In this document: one piece after another, positions 8,639 to 17,788 of the stretch
Layout of the letters: every line of letters starts with the position of its first letter
Position numbering within the stretch: position 1 is the stretch's first letter
Source of the DNA: an uncultured Candidatus Melainabacteria bacterium
GTDB taxonomy: Bacteria > Cyanobacteriota > Vampirovibrionia > Gastranaerophilales > Gastranaerophilaceae
Assembly (NCBI GenBank): GCA_934726055.1
Contig: CAKVCZ010000002.1
Location: forward strand, 62,001 to 126,000
Length of the DNA: 64,000 nucleotides
Direction: 5' to 3'
The notes under the pieces: generated by a model
What the model saw: the letters and a program-made list of their open reading frames with translations, nothing else
Databases searched by the model: none
What the model was told of the DNA's origin: nothing
Made by a program: the position numbers and the translations under genes

Positions 8639-9700
8639 ATGAAAATACTTTTTGTTACTGATTTGTACCCGATAAGTGAAGATGAAAACGCGACACCAAG
8701 AACTTTATTTGATTTTGTAAAATGTTGGATGGAATGCGGGCATTCAGTTGATGTTTTAAAACCAAATTTTTTGTTTAATTCTTTTGTCAGAAAAAAGAAA
8801 TTTTATAAAACAGGTTGGTATAAAAATGTATTTAATGTTAATTATTTTACTCCGTTTTGGTTTGATGTTGCTCAAAAAATACCAAAAATTTCATATGATG
8901 TAATTGTTGCACACATGCCATCGGGAATTATTTTTGCAAATAAATTAGATGGAAAGTTGATTTGTGCCGTTCATAATTCAGATATTGAAGTTTTAACAAA
9001 TCCACTATATTCCGTTTATTTCAAGTCGGAAATGGAAAAGGCATACGAAAAATCAATTGGAATTGCTTGCAGAAGCCGGCAATTAAAAAAGAAATTTTTA
9101 AATTTATATCCACAATATGAAGAAAAAACTTTCTTATGTGAAAGCGGTATTAATTTTGAACCTATTTTAAGAGAATCGGAAACTGTTAAAAATATTGTTG
9201 TTTGTGCGAATTTAATAAAAAGAAAAAATGTTGATAAATTAATTATGGCGGTGAATGACTTACCGCAATTTAATTTGACTGTTATTGGTGATGGAAAAGA
9301 GTTAAAACATTTAAAACGTATTGCAAAATCAAATATTTCATTAGTTGGAAGGAAATCGAACAAAGAAGTTTTAGATATAATGAGAAAATCGGACATATTT
9401 ATTCTTCCAAGCATAGATGAAACCTTTGGTATGGTTTATTTAGAGGCTATGGGTTGTGGTTGTATAACGGTAGGCATAAAAAATGAAGGTATTGACGGAA
9501 TTATAAAAGATAGTGAAAATGGGTTTTTAATAAAACCTACAATTAGTGATATACAATCAGTTCTTAAACAAATTAATTCAATGTCAGTCCAACAGCGAAA
9601 TTCCATATTACAAAATTGTTACAATACTGTCAAATCTTATAATATAAAAGATTGTGCCAATAACTATGTAAAAATCGTATTGCAACTGCTATATAAATAG
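8639..9700 (+). CDS. family 4-type glycosyltransferase
   Basis: 353 residues from the ATG of MKILFVTDLYPISEDE; a GTG six codons upstream is also possible but neither has a ribosome binding site. The fold is GT-B: N-terminal Rossmann half, then VVCANLIKRKNVDKLIMAV (about 185-205), GDGKELKHLKRIA, and the donor-binding DETFGMVYLEAMGCGCITVG (about 254-273) with the E-x7-E pattern. Such enzymes transfer activated hexoses during polysaccharide or glycolipid synthesis; acceptor and sugar are unknown. It is a single gene with no polysaccharide cluster nearby. Confidence 0.85.
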   Translation: MKILFVTDLYPISEDENATPRTLFDFVKCWMECGHSVDVLKPNFLFNSFVRKKKFYKTGWYKNVFNVNYFTPFWFDVAQKIPKISYDVIVAHMPSGIIFANKLDGKLICAVHNSDIEVLTNPLYSVYFKSEMEKAYEKSIGIACRSRQLKKKFLNLYPQYEEKTFLCESGINFEPILRESETVKNIVVCANLIKRKNVDKLIMAVNDLPQFNLTVIGDGKELKHLKRIAKSNISLVGRKSNKEVLDIMRKSDIFILPSIDETFGMVYLEAMGCGCITVGIKNEGIDGIIKDSENGFLIKPTISDIQSVLKQINSMSVQQRNSILQNCYNTVKSYNIKDCANNYVKIVLQLLYK

Positions 9701-9709
9701 CAATGTTTC

Positions 9710-9718
9710 TGGTATAAT
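9710..9718 (+). promoter_or_regulatory. extended -10 promoter for the symporter gene
   Basis: TGGTATAAT is a consensus extended -10. The predicted start (about 9725) coincides with a small inverted repeat, ACGCAA (9725-9730) and TTGCGT (9741-9746), so the mRNA would begin with a hairpin that could stabilise its 5' end. Confidence 0.55.
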
Positions 9719-9774
9719 TAAGCTACGCAATGTGGGATTTTTGCGTATAGCAAAGAAGTTAGGATTTAAACAAA

Positions 9775-11301
9775 ATGAATAAATTATTGTTATCACTTAT
9801 GGCATTGATGCTTACATCTCAAAAATGTTTAGCATTAAACATTGATGCGACTTTAGATAGATATGTTGCACCAATTTCTGATAAAATTGCAAGTTGGATA
9901 TTTTTTCCGATTCCTGTTTGTGGAACAGAAGTTCCAATAATCATTTTCTGGATTCTTTTTGCAGGAATTTTCTTTACCTTTTATCTAAGAGGTATTGCAA
10001 TATGGGGATTTAAACATTCAATTGACATATTAAGAAAACCCGTTTCTAAATCAGATGATAACAATGGTGAAGTTTCATCTTTTCAAGCTTTAGCAACGGC
10101 TCTTTCAGGTACAATTGGATTGGGTTCAATTGCAGGTGTTGCAATTGCGATTTCTTTAGGTGGTCCGGGAGCTGCATTTTGGATTTTTATTGGTGCTATA
10201 TTAGGAATGTCTTTAAAATTTGTTGAGGCATCTTTAGCTGTTAAATACAGACGCTTTAATTTAGATGGTTCTATTTCAGGCGGACCAATGCATTATATGG
10301 CTCATGGTTTAACAAGAAAGAAAATGCGTTGGTTAGGACAGCCTTTGTCTGTTATTTTCGCAATTCTTTGTATTTGCGGTGGTATAACAGGTGGTAATAT
10401 GATTCAAATAAACCAGACTGCACAGCAGTTTGTTGATATAACAGGTGGTCAGAACAGCTTTTTCTATGGTCAAAACTGGATTATAGGTCTTACTGTTGCT
10501 GTTGTTGTTGGTTTAATCGTTGTTGGTGGAATTAAAAGTATAGCAAAAGTTACTGAAAAAATTGTACCATTTATGTGTGCAATTTATATAATTTCAGGCT
10601 TAATTGTAATTTTTGCTAACTTTATGTTAATTCCGCATGCTATTGCAGTTATTCTAAAACAGGCATTTTTCCCTGAAGCTGTTGCAGGGGGAATTTTTGG
10701 AACAATAATTATGGGGTTAAGACGTTCTGTTCAATCAAATGAAGCAGGTACTGGTTCTGCTCCGATTGCTTATGCAACTGTTAAAACAAATGAACCAGTT
10801 TCTCAAGGTTTCGTTTCTTTAATTGAACCGTTTTTAACAGGTTTGTTATGCCTATTAACTGCGTTTGTAATTACAATCACAAACACTTACCATTCAGGTG
10901 CAGGAATTTCAGGCGTACAAATGACTTCAGAAGCATTTTCTACGGTATTACCTATATTCCCTTATATTTTGGCAGTTGTTGTAATTTTATTTGCTCTATC
11001 AACAATAATTTCTTGGGCATATTACGGACAAAAGGCTTGGAATTTTATGTTTGGTGAAGGTAAAAAACGCACGCTAGCTTTCCAATTTATGTATTGTGCA
11101 TTTATCATAATTGGTTCAGTTATGAATTTACGTTCAGTAATTAACATCACTGATGCGATGATGATTTCTATGTCTGTTCCAAATATTATTACGATGTATA
11201 TTTTAGCACCGGAAATCAAACGTGATTTATGTGCTTATGCAAAATCTAAAAAACTTGCAATGGCATTGAATAAAAATTGGTACAAAAAACTTAATGCATA
11301 A
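9775..11301 (+). CDS. sodium:alanine/glycine symporter (AGCS family)
   Basis: 508 residues with about ten hydrophobic segments. Family hallmarks are present: SSFQALATALSGTIGLGSIAGVAIA (about 102-126), GGPGAAFWIFIGAILGMSLKF, GPMHYMAHGL and the GLRRSVQSNEAGTGSAPIAYA block. AGCS carriers import alanine or glycine with Na+ across the inner membrane. The N-terminal 20 residues look like a cleavable signal peptide (ending CLALN) before a short periplasmic stretch, unusual for shorter AlsT proteins but seen in longer members. AGGA precedes the ATG by 10 nt. Confidence 0.92.
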   Translation: MNKLLLSLMALMLTSQKCLALNIDATLDRYVAPISDKIASWIFFPIPVCGTEVPIIIFWILFAGIFFTFYLRGIAIWGFKHSIDILRKPVSKSDDNNGEVSSFQALATALSGTIGLGSIAGVAIAISLGGPGAAFWIFIGAILGMSLKFVEASLAVKYRRFNLDGSISGGPMHYMAHGLTRKKMRWLGQPLSVIFAILCICGGITGGNMIQINQTAQQFVDITGGQNSFFYGQNWIIGLTVAVVVGLIVVGGIKSIAKVTEKIVPFMCAIYIISGLIVIFANFMLIPHAIAVILKQAFFPEAVAGGIFGTIIMGLRRSVQSNEAGTGSAPIAYATVKTNEPVSQGFVSLIEPFLTGLLCLLTAFVITITNTYHSGAGISGVQMTSEAFSTVLPIFPYILAVVVILFALSTIISWAYYGQKAWNFMFGEGKKRTLAFQFMYCAFIIIGSVMNLRSVINITDAMMISMSVPNIITMYILAPEIKRDLCAYAKSKKLAMALNKNWYKKLNA

Positions 11302-11364
11302 GATTTGTATGCTCAAATGGTGTTGTTAAAACAAAATTAAAATATCATAAAGGAGCAAAAGCAG

Positions 11365-12162
11365 ATGAATAAAGGAATACAGCTAGGAAGTGGGCTAGAA
11401 TCCAATAATAGCAAGGATTCTAATAAATTTAACTCTTTTCTAAAAAATACAAAGAAATTTATAGCATTTACTCTGGCAGAAACCCTAATCGTAATGGGTA
11501 TAATTGGTGTTGTAGCGGCTTTAACAATACCGAATTTGAATGGTTCAACAAATGATATGGAAAAAATTGCCAAAGTCAAAAAGGTTTATGCAAACTTAAC
11601 TGAGGCATTTGATAGAGCAACTGCTGTTTATGGACCAATTGAAACTTGGTTTGTGAATGATGGTGTGGACGAAGCAAAAAGGACAAAACGTTTAACAGAA
11701 AGACTTACTGAGTTTTTAAAGTTATCAAGAGGTATTGAATATAAAGGCAGTTATAGTGGAAATATTGTCCTTGCTGATGGTGCTTATGTAGAAATATATA
11801 TTCCAGATGTTGGTTCTATGGGTGGTACAAGTTATTCTTTACCAAGTCATAAATTTTATGCAAATATATATGTTGATATTGATGGTAAGCAAAAGGGTAA
11901 AAATAAAGAGGGTTATGATGAGTTTACTTTTAATATAACATCAGGAGGAATTATTCCAGAAAAAGATGTATCGTTAACTGCTGATGCTGGTCGGGATACA
12001 AGTTTTTATGATCCTGGCAATTTTGGAGAAATTGTTGCTTATACAGGTGCAGCTTATTGGATTATACAAAATGGAAATATGGACTATTTAAAAGTAGATG
12101 CAGATGGAAAGTGTCCAAAATCGGATAAGGTTTTGTCTTGGTCTAACCCTAGTTGCAAATAG
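11365..12162 (+). CDS. prepilin-like secreted protein, long leader (paralog 1)
   Basis: 265 residues. A 34-residue polar leader ending TKKFIA precedes FTLAETLIVMGIIGVVAALT, a class III (type IV pilin/pseudopilin) N-terminus with Glu at +5 and Ala instead of Gly at -1. Prepilin peptidase should cut between A34 and F35. The globular part is unrecognised; near its end are a GNMDYLKVDADGKCP segment and a final CK, giving a likely disulphide. The second copy at 27.2 kb shares the leader start, the helix and the C-terminal pattern. AAGGAG lies 9 nt before the ATG. It may be a minor pilin or a type II secretion-like surface protein; no assembly genes are adjacent. Confidence 0.82.
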   Translation: MNKGIQLGSGLESNNSKDSNKFNSFLKNTKKFIAFTLAETLIVMGIIGVVAALTIPNLNGSTNDMEKIAKVKKVYANLTEAFDRATAVYGPIETWFVNDGVDEAKRTKRLTERLTEFLKLSRGIEYKGSYSGNIVLADGAYVEIYIPDVGSMGGTSYSLPSHKFYANIYVDIDGKQKGKNKEGYDEFTFNITSGGIIPEKDVSLTADAGRDTSFYDPGNFGEIVAYTGAAYWIIQNGNMDYLKVDADGKCPKSDKVLSWSNPSCK

Positions 12163-12178
12163 TTTTATTTTTTATATG

Positions 12179-12208
12179 AGTATGGCGGAGTATTTACTCC
12201 GCCATACT
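12179..12208. terminator. bidirectional terminator between prepilin gene and ileS
   Basis: Perfect 14-bp GC-containing inverted repeat (arms 12179-12192 and 12195-12208) between the converging genes, flanked by T-rich sequence on the left. Confidence 0.75.
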
Positions 12209-12227
12209 TAATAGTTTAAAAATTTTT

Positions 12228-15044
12228 TTATTCGGAAATCGCATCTTGGCATTCTGCACAAATACCATCAGCATTAAGTTCTCTGTATTTCCAACAACGA
12301 GAGCATTTTTCACCGTGTGCTTTTGTAACCCAAACTGTGCAATTGTCTTCTGTATATTCATTTAGAACATCCGCAGGTTTTTCTTCTGTTACAAAGGCTT
12401 GTGAAGTGATGAATATGTTGCAAAGTTCACTTTCACAAGATTTTAATAAGTCTTTGATAGTGTCGTCTTTAACATAGACTGCAACTTCTAATGAACTACC
12501 AACTTTTTTGTCTGCTCTAAGCGGTTCAATTGCTTTTGTTACAATTTCACGAGTTTTTAAGATTTTTTCAAATTCTTGTTCAAGTTTAGCGTTGTTCCAT
12601 TCTTCTTTCATTTCAGGCCAAGAAGATAATAAAATACTTTCCAATCCGCCTTTTTGTTGTTGTGGAACATTTTGCCAAATGTCTTCCGCTTGATGTGGCA
12701 TTACAGGCATAATGATTCGAACTAATGCTTGCAAAATTTCGTGCATTACTGTTTGACATGCACGTCTTGAAAGTGATTTTTTGCCGGAGGTGTATAATCT
12801 GTCTTTTACAATATCAAGATAGAATGCACTTAAATCAACTGCCGCAAAGTTTTGTAAGCATTGGAAATATTTATAGAATTCATAACCTTCAAATGCCTCT
12901 GTTACGTTTTCAATAAGGTTGTATAATTTGTGTAGTGCAAATTTATCCAAGTCTTTCAAGTCTTTGTAATCAACGTAATCTTTTTCAGGATCAAAATCAA
13001 ATAGGTTTCCGATTAAGAATCTTGCGGTATTTCTTGTTTTCTTAAATATTTCAGCAAGTTGTTTAACGATGTTATCACCAATTTTGATGTCGTTTCTGTA
13101 ATCAACAGATGCTGCCCAAAGTCTTAAGATGTCTGCACCGTAATTTTTAATAATATCATCAGGTCTAATGTAATTACCTAACGACTTAGACATTTTTCTG
13201 CCATCTTCTCCAAATACAAATCCGTGTGTTAAAACTTGTTTGTATGGAGCTTTACCTTGAGTTGCAATTGATGTTAATAGTGAAGATTGGAACCAGCCTC
13301 TGTGTTGATCTGAACCTTCCAAATACATATCAACAGGAGTGTGATTTAATTCATCAGCTCTTTTATCAACAACTGCTCTCCAAGATACTCCTGAATCAAA
13401 CCAAACGTCCATAATGTCTTTTTCTTTTCTGAAGTGCGTTTTTCCACATTTTGGACAAACAAAGCCTTCAGGTAAAAGTTCTTTTTCTGAATATTTAACC
13501 CACGCATCAGAAGTTTCTTTTTCAAATAGTTTTGCTACGTGTTCAATAGTTTCATTTGTAACAATAACTTCCCCACAGTCTTCACAATAGAATACAGGAA
13601 TTGGAACACCCCATGCACGTTGACGTGAAATACACCAATCAGTACGACCTTCAACCATGTTGGAAATCCTTGCTTCACCTGATGCCGGTATAAATTTTAC
13701 ACCTTTGATAGCTTTTAGTGCTTCATCTCTGAATTTGTCAACTTTTACAAACCATTGAGGTGTAGCTCTGTAAATTACAGGATGCTTACATCTCCAGCAA
13801 TGTGGATAACTGTGTTGCAAATCTGCTGCTGCAAGTAATGCTCCACAGTCTTTTAATTTGTCTATTACAATAGAATTACCTTTATAGTAAGGTATTCCTG
13901 CTAAATCGCCTGCTTCTTCAGTCCAAACACCTTTAGAGTCTAATGGAGAATATACTCCAATTTTGTATTTGCAACAAACTTCATAGTCCTCTAAACCATG
14001 TCCCGGTGCAGTATGAACTGAGCCTGTACCTGCGTCAAGTGTAACGTGTTCTCCGCAAATTACTGTTGAATTTCTGTCATAAAGCGGATGTTTTGTATTT
14101 AAAAGTTCTAAATCTTCACCTTTGCAAGTTCCTAAAATTGTTATGTCTTCTTCTTTCCAGTCAACTCCGTTTAAGAAATTGCCTAACAATCCTGTTGCTG
14201 CATAATAAACATCGTTGTTATATTTAAAGAAAGAATATTCAAATCTTGGATGAACGCTGATAGCTAAGTTTGATGGAATTGTCCAAGGAGTTGTTGTCCA
14301 AATTATTGAATAAATATTGTTTTCAGATTTTAGAAAATCAAATTTTTCTTTTAATTTGTTTGTGCTTTCTTCATCAAACTTAAATCTTACATAAATTGAT
14401 GTTGATGTATGATCAGCGTATTCAACTTCTGCTTCTGCCAAGGCTGTTTCACAAGAAGCACACCAATAAACGGGCTTTAAACCTTTTTCGATGTATCCTT
14501 TTTTGTACATTTCACCAAATACTCTGACTTGTTCAGCTTCATATTCACCATCAATTGTTAAATAAGGGTGCTCCCAATTTCCTAAAACGCCAAGTCTTTT
14601 AAATTCGGATTCTTGACCTTTTAAGCTTTTGTGTGCATATTCTCTGCATTTTGCTCTTAATTCAGCCGGAGTAACCGCATTTCTTCCGCCTTCAATGTTT
14701 TTTACAACTTTGTTTTCAATAGGAAGTCCGTGTCCATCGTATCCGGGAACATAAGGAGCATAGTATCCTCTTTGAGTTTTATATTTTATTAAAATATCTT
14801 TTAATATTTTATTTAAAGCTGTTCCTACGTGAATTTTTTCAGAACTTAAATATGGTGGGCCATCATGTAAAATAAAGCTGTTAGCTTTATCACGATTTTC
14901 TGTCATTTTTTTGTATATTTGTTTTTCTTCCCAGAAATTTTGAGTTTCAGGTTCTTTTTTTGTAGCGTTAGCACGCATTTCAAGAGTTGTTTTTGGTAGA
15001 TTTAAAGAGTCTTTAAAATCTTTTTTTTCATTTTCTTGTGTCAT
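12228..15044 (-). CDS. ileS: isoleucyl-tRNA synthetase
   Basis: 938 residues, full length. Class I signatures: HVGT (72-75) in the position of HIGH, the editing CP1 domain with WTTTPWTIPSNLAISVHP, GSDQHRGWFQSSLLTS, KMSKSLGN, and a C-terminal zinc finger with Cys pairs in CSRCW and CAEC. It charges tRNA-Ile and edits valine. The HVGT variant is of the kind seen in cyanobacterial and plastid-type enzymes. The upstream symporter gene ends 14 nt before the ATG and its TGA stop overlaps the GAGG ribosome binding site, suggesting translational coupling. Confidence 0.97.
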   Translation of the reverse strand: MTQENEKKDFKDSLNLPKTTLEMRANATKKEPETQNFWEEKQIYKKMTENRDKANSFILHDGPPYLSSEKIHVGTALNKILKDILIKYKTQRGYYAPYVPGYDGHGLPIENKVVKNIEGGRNAVTPAELRAKCREYAHKSLKGQESEFKRLGVLGNWEHPYLTIDGEYEAEQVRVFGEMYKKGYIEKGLKPVYWCASCETALAEAEVEYADHTSTSIYVRFKFDEESTNKLKEKFDFLKSENNIYSIIWTTTPWTIPSNLAISVHPRFEYSFFKYNNDVYYAATGLLGNFLNGVDWKEEDITILGTCKGEDLELLNTKHPLYDRNSTVICGEHVTLDAGTGSVHTAPGHGLEDYEVCCKYKIGVYSPLDSKGVWTEEAGDLAGIPYYKGNSIVIDKLKDCGALLAAADLQHSYPHCWRCKHPVIYRATPQWFVKVDKFRDEALKAIKGVKFIPASGEARISNMVEGRTDWCISRQRAWGVPIPVFYCEDCGEVIVTNETIEHVAKLFEKETSDAWVKYSEKELLPEGFVCPKCGKTHFRKEKDIMDVWFDSGVSWRAVVDKRADELNHTPVDMYLEGSDQHRGWFQSSLLTSIATQGKAPYKQVLTHGFVFGEDGRKMSKSLGNYIRPDDIIKNYGADILRLWAASVDYRNDIKIGDNIVKQLAEIFKKTRNTARFLIGNLFDFDPEKDYVDYKDLKDLDKFALHKLYNLIENVTEAFEGYEFYKYFQCLQNFAAVDLSAFYLDIVKDRLYTSGKKSLSRRACQTVMHEILQALVRIIMPVMPHQAEDIWQNVPQQQKGGLESILLSSWPEMKEEWNNAKLEQEFEKILKTREIVTKAIEPLRADKKVGSSLEVAVYVKDDTIKDLLKSCESELCNIFITSQAFVTEEKPADVLNEYTEDNCTVWVTKAHGEKCSRCWKYRELNADGICAECQDAISE

Positions 15045-15058
15045 TTTTTATCTAATCC

Positions 15059-16363
15059 TCATTTATTAATTGTAATTTTGTTTTTTTTTTCTGAAAAGTA
15101 TGCAAGTAATTGTTTTCTTCGTTTCCCTTTAGAAAGAAATCTGTTCATTTTTTCATCATCAAATTGACCTTCCCAGCGTGCAATTGCAATAGTTGCAACG
15201 CAGTTACCAATTAAGTTGGTTGTTGTTCTTCCCATATCAAGAATGTGGTCTATACCAAGTAATATGGCAACCCCAATAATAGGATAATTGAAGGTCGTCA
15301 ATGTACCTGCAAGTACGATTAATGAAACTCTTGGTACACCTGCAATACCTTTACTTGCAAACATAAGTGCAAGCATTATTACAAGTTGTTGTTCCAAATT
15401 CAAATTTATACCTACTAATTGCGTTGAAAATAAAACTGCCATTGCAACACCAAGTGTTGAGCCGTCCAAATTAAAAGTATATCCTGTCGGCATAACGAAA
15501 CTTACTATATTTCTCGGAACACCAAATTTTTCCATAATTTCCATTGATTTTGGAAGTGCAGCTTCAGAACTGGTTGTTGTAAACGCAAGCAATATTTGGT
15601 CTTTTAGTGCGTTCATAAGTTTCCAGAAAGGAACTCTTGCAAACGCACAAATACTGTATAAAACAACACATATAAATATAGCAATTGCTGTATATAAACA
15701 GAATACAACTTTTGCATAATTCTTTAAAATACCTATCCCATTTGTACCGATGGCAGAAGATACCGCACCAAAAATACCTAACGGAGCAAAATACATAACG
15801 TATTCAGTAAATTTAAACATTATTTTAGCAGTAGAATTAAGCATTTCTAAAACAGGTTTTGCGGCTTTTCCTACTGCACAAATTGCAACAGCAAAGAATA
15901 CTGAGAAAATTACAATTTGAAGTAAATTTCCATCAGCCATTGATTTTATAACAGAAGTTGGAAACATTCCAACAATCATATCACTGATGGAGTTGTTTGG
16001 GTTAATGGTTGCAAGATGTTGAGCGGCTTGCATATCGTGAGCATTTGTTGTAACGCTAAAACCTTCACCCGGTTTGACAATGTTACCCATAGCAAGACCT
16101 ATAACTAAAGCCAATGTTGATACTATTTCAAAGTAAACTAATGTCTTTAACCCGATTTTGCCAAGGCTTTTGATATCACCGTGTCCAGCGATACCGACAA
16201 CAAGTGTTGAAAATATCAACGGTGCAATAATCATCTTAACCATATTTAAGAAAATTTTTGCTAACGGTTCTGTTTTAACTGCTAAATCCGGACAAAGCCA
16301 TCCGAACAAAATACCTACAATTAATGCTCCGAAGATAAATACTGTTAAGTTTGAGCTTTTCAA
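15059..16363 (-). CDS. dicarboxylate/amino acid:cation symporter (DAACS)
   Basis: 434 residues of GltP/DctA type: eight-helix-plus-hairpin architecture with FLNMVKMIIAPLIFSTLVVG near 40, a serine-rich hairpin FTTTSSEAALPKSME (about 258-272), and the substrate/cation motif MPTGYTFNLDGSTLG (about 290-304). It would import glutamate, aspartate or C4-dicarboxylates with H+ or Na+. The start is TTG, preceded by AGGGG at 7 nt; no ATG lies at the right place. It ends in TGA and runs into ileS, an unusual but tight gene pair. Substrate cannot be read from sequence alone. Confidence 0.9.
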   Translation of the reverse strand: MKSSNLTVFIFGALIVGILFGWLCPDLAVKTEPLAKIFLNMVKMIIAPLIFSTLVVGIAGHGDIKSLGKIGLKTLVYFEIVSTLALVIGLAMGNIVKPGEGFSVTTNAHDMQAAQHLATINPNNSISDMIVGMFPTSVIKSMADGNLLQIVIFSVFFAVAICAVGKAAKPVLEMLNSTAKIMFKFTEYVMYFAPLGIFGAVSSAIGTNGIGILKNYAKVVFCLYTAIAIFICVVLYSICAFARVPFWKLMNALKDQILLAFTTTSSEAALPKSMEIMEKFGVPRNIVSFVMPTGYTFNLDGSTLGVAMAVLFSTQLVGINLNLEQQLVIMLALMFASKGIAGVPRVSLIVLAGTLTTFNYPIIGVAILLGIDHILDMGRTTTNLIGNCVATIAIARWEGQFDDEKMNRFLSKGKRRKQLLAYFSEKKNKITINK

Positions 16364-16464
16364 TATACTTCCCCTATAATAACTGTAATCATAACACTTA
16401 TTATACTACAAACATGGTAAAACATAAAGAATTTTGATATTATCTTAATAATATTGTAAATATA

Positions 16465-16499
16465 AAAAAGGATTTGATAGATTCTATCAAATCCTTTTT
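16465..16499 (-). terminator. terminator of the aldolase gene
   Basis: Perfect 16-bp inverted repeat (16465-16480 with 16484-16499) with a 3-nt loop; on the minus strand it closes with a T5 run. Confidence 0.85.
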
Positions 16500-16521
16500 G
16501 GTATTTTATTTAAAAAATTTA

Positions 16522-17481
16522 TTAGTCATCAGCATGACCAGCTGTGCCTAATACATCTCTCATTTTGTGCATAACCATTTCTTTAACGGCAGTTCTACCA
16601 GGTCCCATATATTCACGTGGGTCGAATTTTTCAGGATGTTCAATGAAGAATTCTCTGATAGTAGATGTCATTGCTAATCTTAAGTCTGTATCGATGTTAA
16701 TTTTAGCAACACCGTGTTTAGATGCGTAATTTAACATATCTTCAGGAACACCTTGAGCATCAGGTAAGTTACCGCCATATTTATTACATTTAGCAACAAA
16801 TTCTTTAGGAACTGATGATGAACCGTGAAGAACGATTGGATAATCACCAAAACCAGCTTCTTTTAAAGCATCTTTAATTTCTTTTAGTCTGTCAAAGTCT
16901 AATTTAGCTTCACCTTTGAATTTGTATGCACCGTGTGATGTACCGATAGCAATAGCTAAAGAATCACAACCTGTTTGTTTAACAAATTCAACAGCTTCTT
17001 TAACGTTTGTATATTTAGCATCTTTAGCATCAACGTTAACGTCATCTTCAACACCTGCTAATTTACCAAGTTCTGCTTCAACAGAAACTCCTCTTTCGTG
17101 AGCGTATTCAACAACTTGTTTTGTAACTTTAACGTTTTCTTCGAATGGGAATCTTGAACCGTCAATCATAACAGAAGAGAAACCACCGTCGATACAAGCT
17201 TTACAAATTTCAAAATCAGCACCGTGATCTAAGTGTAATGCGATAGGTACTGTTGTTGTAGCTAGAGCTGCTTCAACTAATTTAATTAAATATGTTTGGT
17301 TTGCATATTTTCTTGCACCTGCAGAAACTTGTAAAATGATTGGTGAACGAGTTTCTTCAGCTGCTTCTGCAATACCTTGTAAAATTTCCATGTTGTTAAC
17401 ATTGTAAGCACCGATAGCATAACCGCCAGCTAATGCTTTTTTGAACATTTCGCCTGTTCCTACTAATTTTCTTTCACTCAT
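16522..17481 (-). CDS. fba: class II fructose-bisphosphate aldolase
   Basis: 319 residues. Zinc-dependent class II aldolase: the LHLDHG motif (82-87) supplies H83, D85 and H86, followed by FSSVMIDGSRFPFEENV, SLAIAIGTSHGAYK and VLHGSSSVP, all standard active-site elements. It reversibly splits fructose-1,6-bisphosphate in glycolysis/gluconeogenesis and, with pyruvate phosphate dikinase at 55.5 kb, fits a sugar-fermenting lifestyle. AAGGAG precedes the ATG. Monocistronic, with its own terminator. The 307-bp spacer to the next, divergent gene (17482-17788) holds AT-rich promoter sequence only. Confidence 0.95.
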   Translation of the reverse strand: MSERKLVGTGEMFKKALAGGYAIGAYNVNNMEILQGIAEAAEETRSPIILQVSAGARKYANQTYLIKLVEAALATTTVPIALHLDHGADFEICKACIDGGFSSVMIDGSRFPFEENVKVTKQVVEYAHERGVSVEAELGKLAGVEDDVNVDAKDAKYTNVKEAVEFVKQTGCDSLAIAIGTSHGAYKFKGEAKLDFDRLKEIKDALKEAGFGDYPIVLHGSSSVPKEFVAKCNKYGGNLPDAQGVPEDMLNYASKHGVAKINIDTDLRLAMTSTIREFFIEHPEKFDPREYMGPGRTAVKEMVMHKMRDVLGTAGHADD

Positions 17482-17722
17482 TTGAGTTCTCCTTTTTGTG
17501 TAAATTTCATACGCAATAATTGTAATACAAAAAAGATTTTATGCAAACAATTAAAAATTTTAAACTTGGTTAAAACTTTTTTAGGCAGTTAAACTGTTTG
17601 TAAAAGTTGGAGCTTGGTATATAACTATTATTCTACACAGATAAATGTAATGCAAAAAAGTAATTAGCGGAGATGGCGAAGTTCAAAGCTGTAAATAAAA
17701 TCCTCTATTTAAATGATGTTAC

Positions 17723-17749
17723 TTTACTGTAATGTAGTTATGCTATATA
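17723..17749 (+). promoter_or_regulatory. candidate promoter of the export-apparatus operon
   Basis: TTTACT (17723-17728), 15-bp spacer, extended -10 TGCTATATA (17741-17749). The leader to the first ATG would be about 30-35 nt and carries a GGGGA site. Confidence 0.4.
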
Positions 17750-17788
17750 CGGGTAGTAATATATACTGACGGGATTTTATTTGGGGAA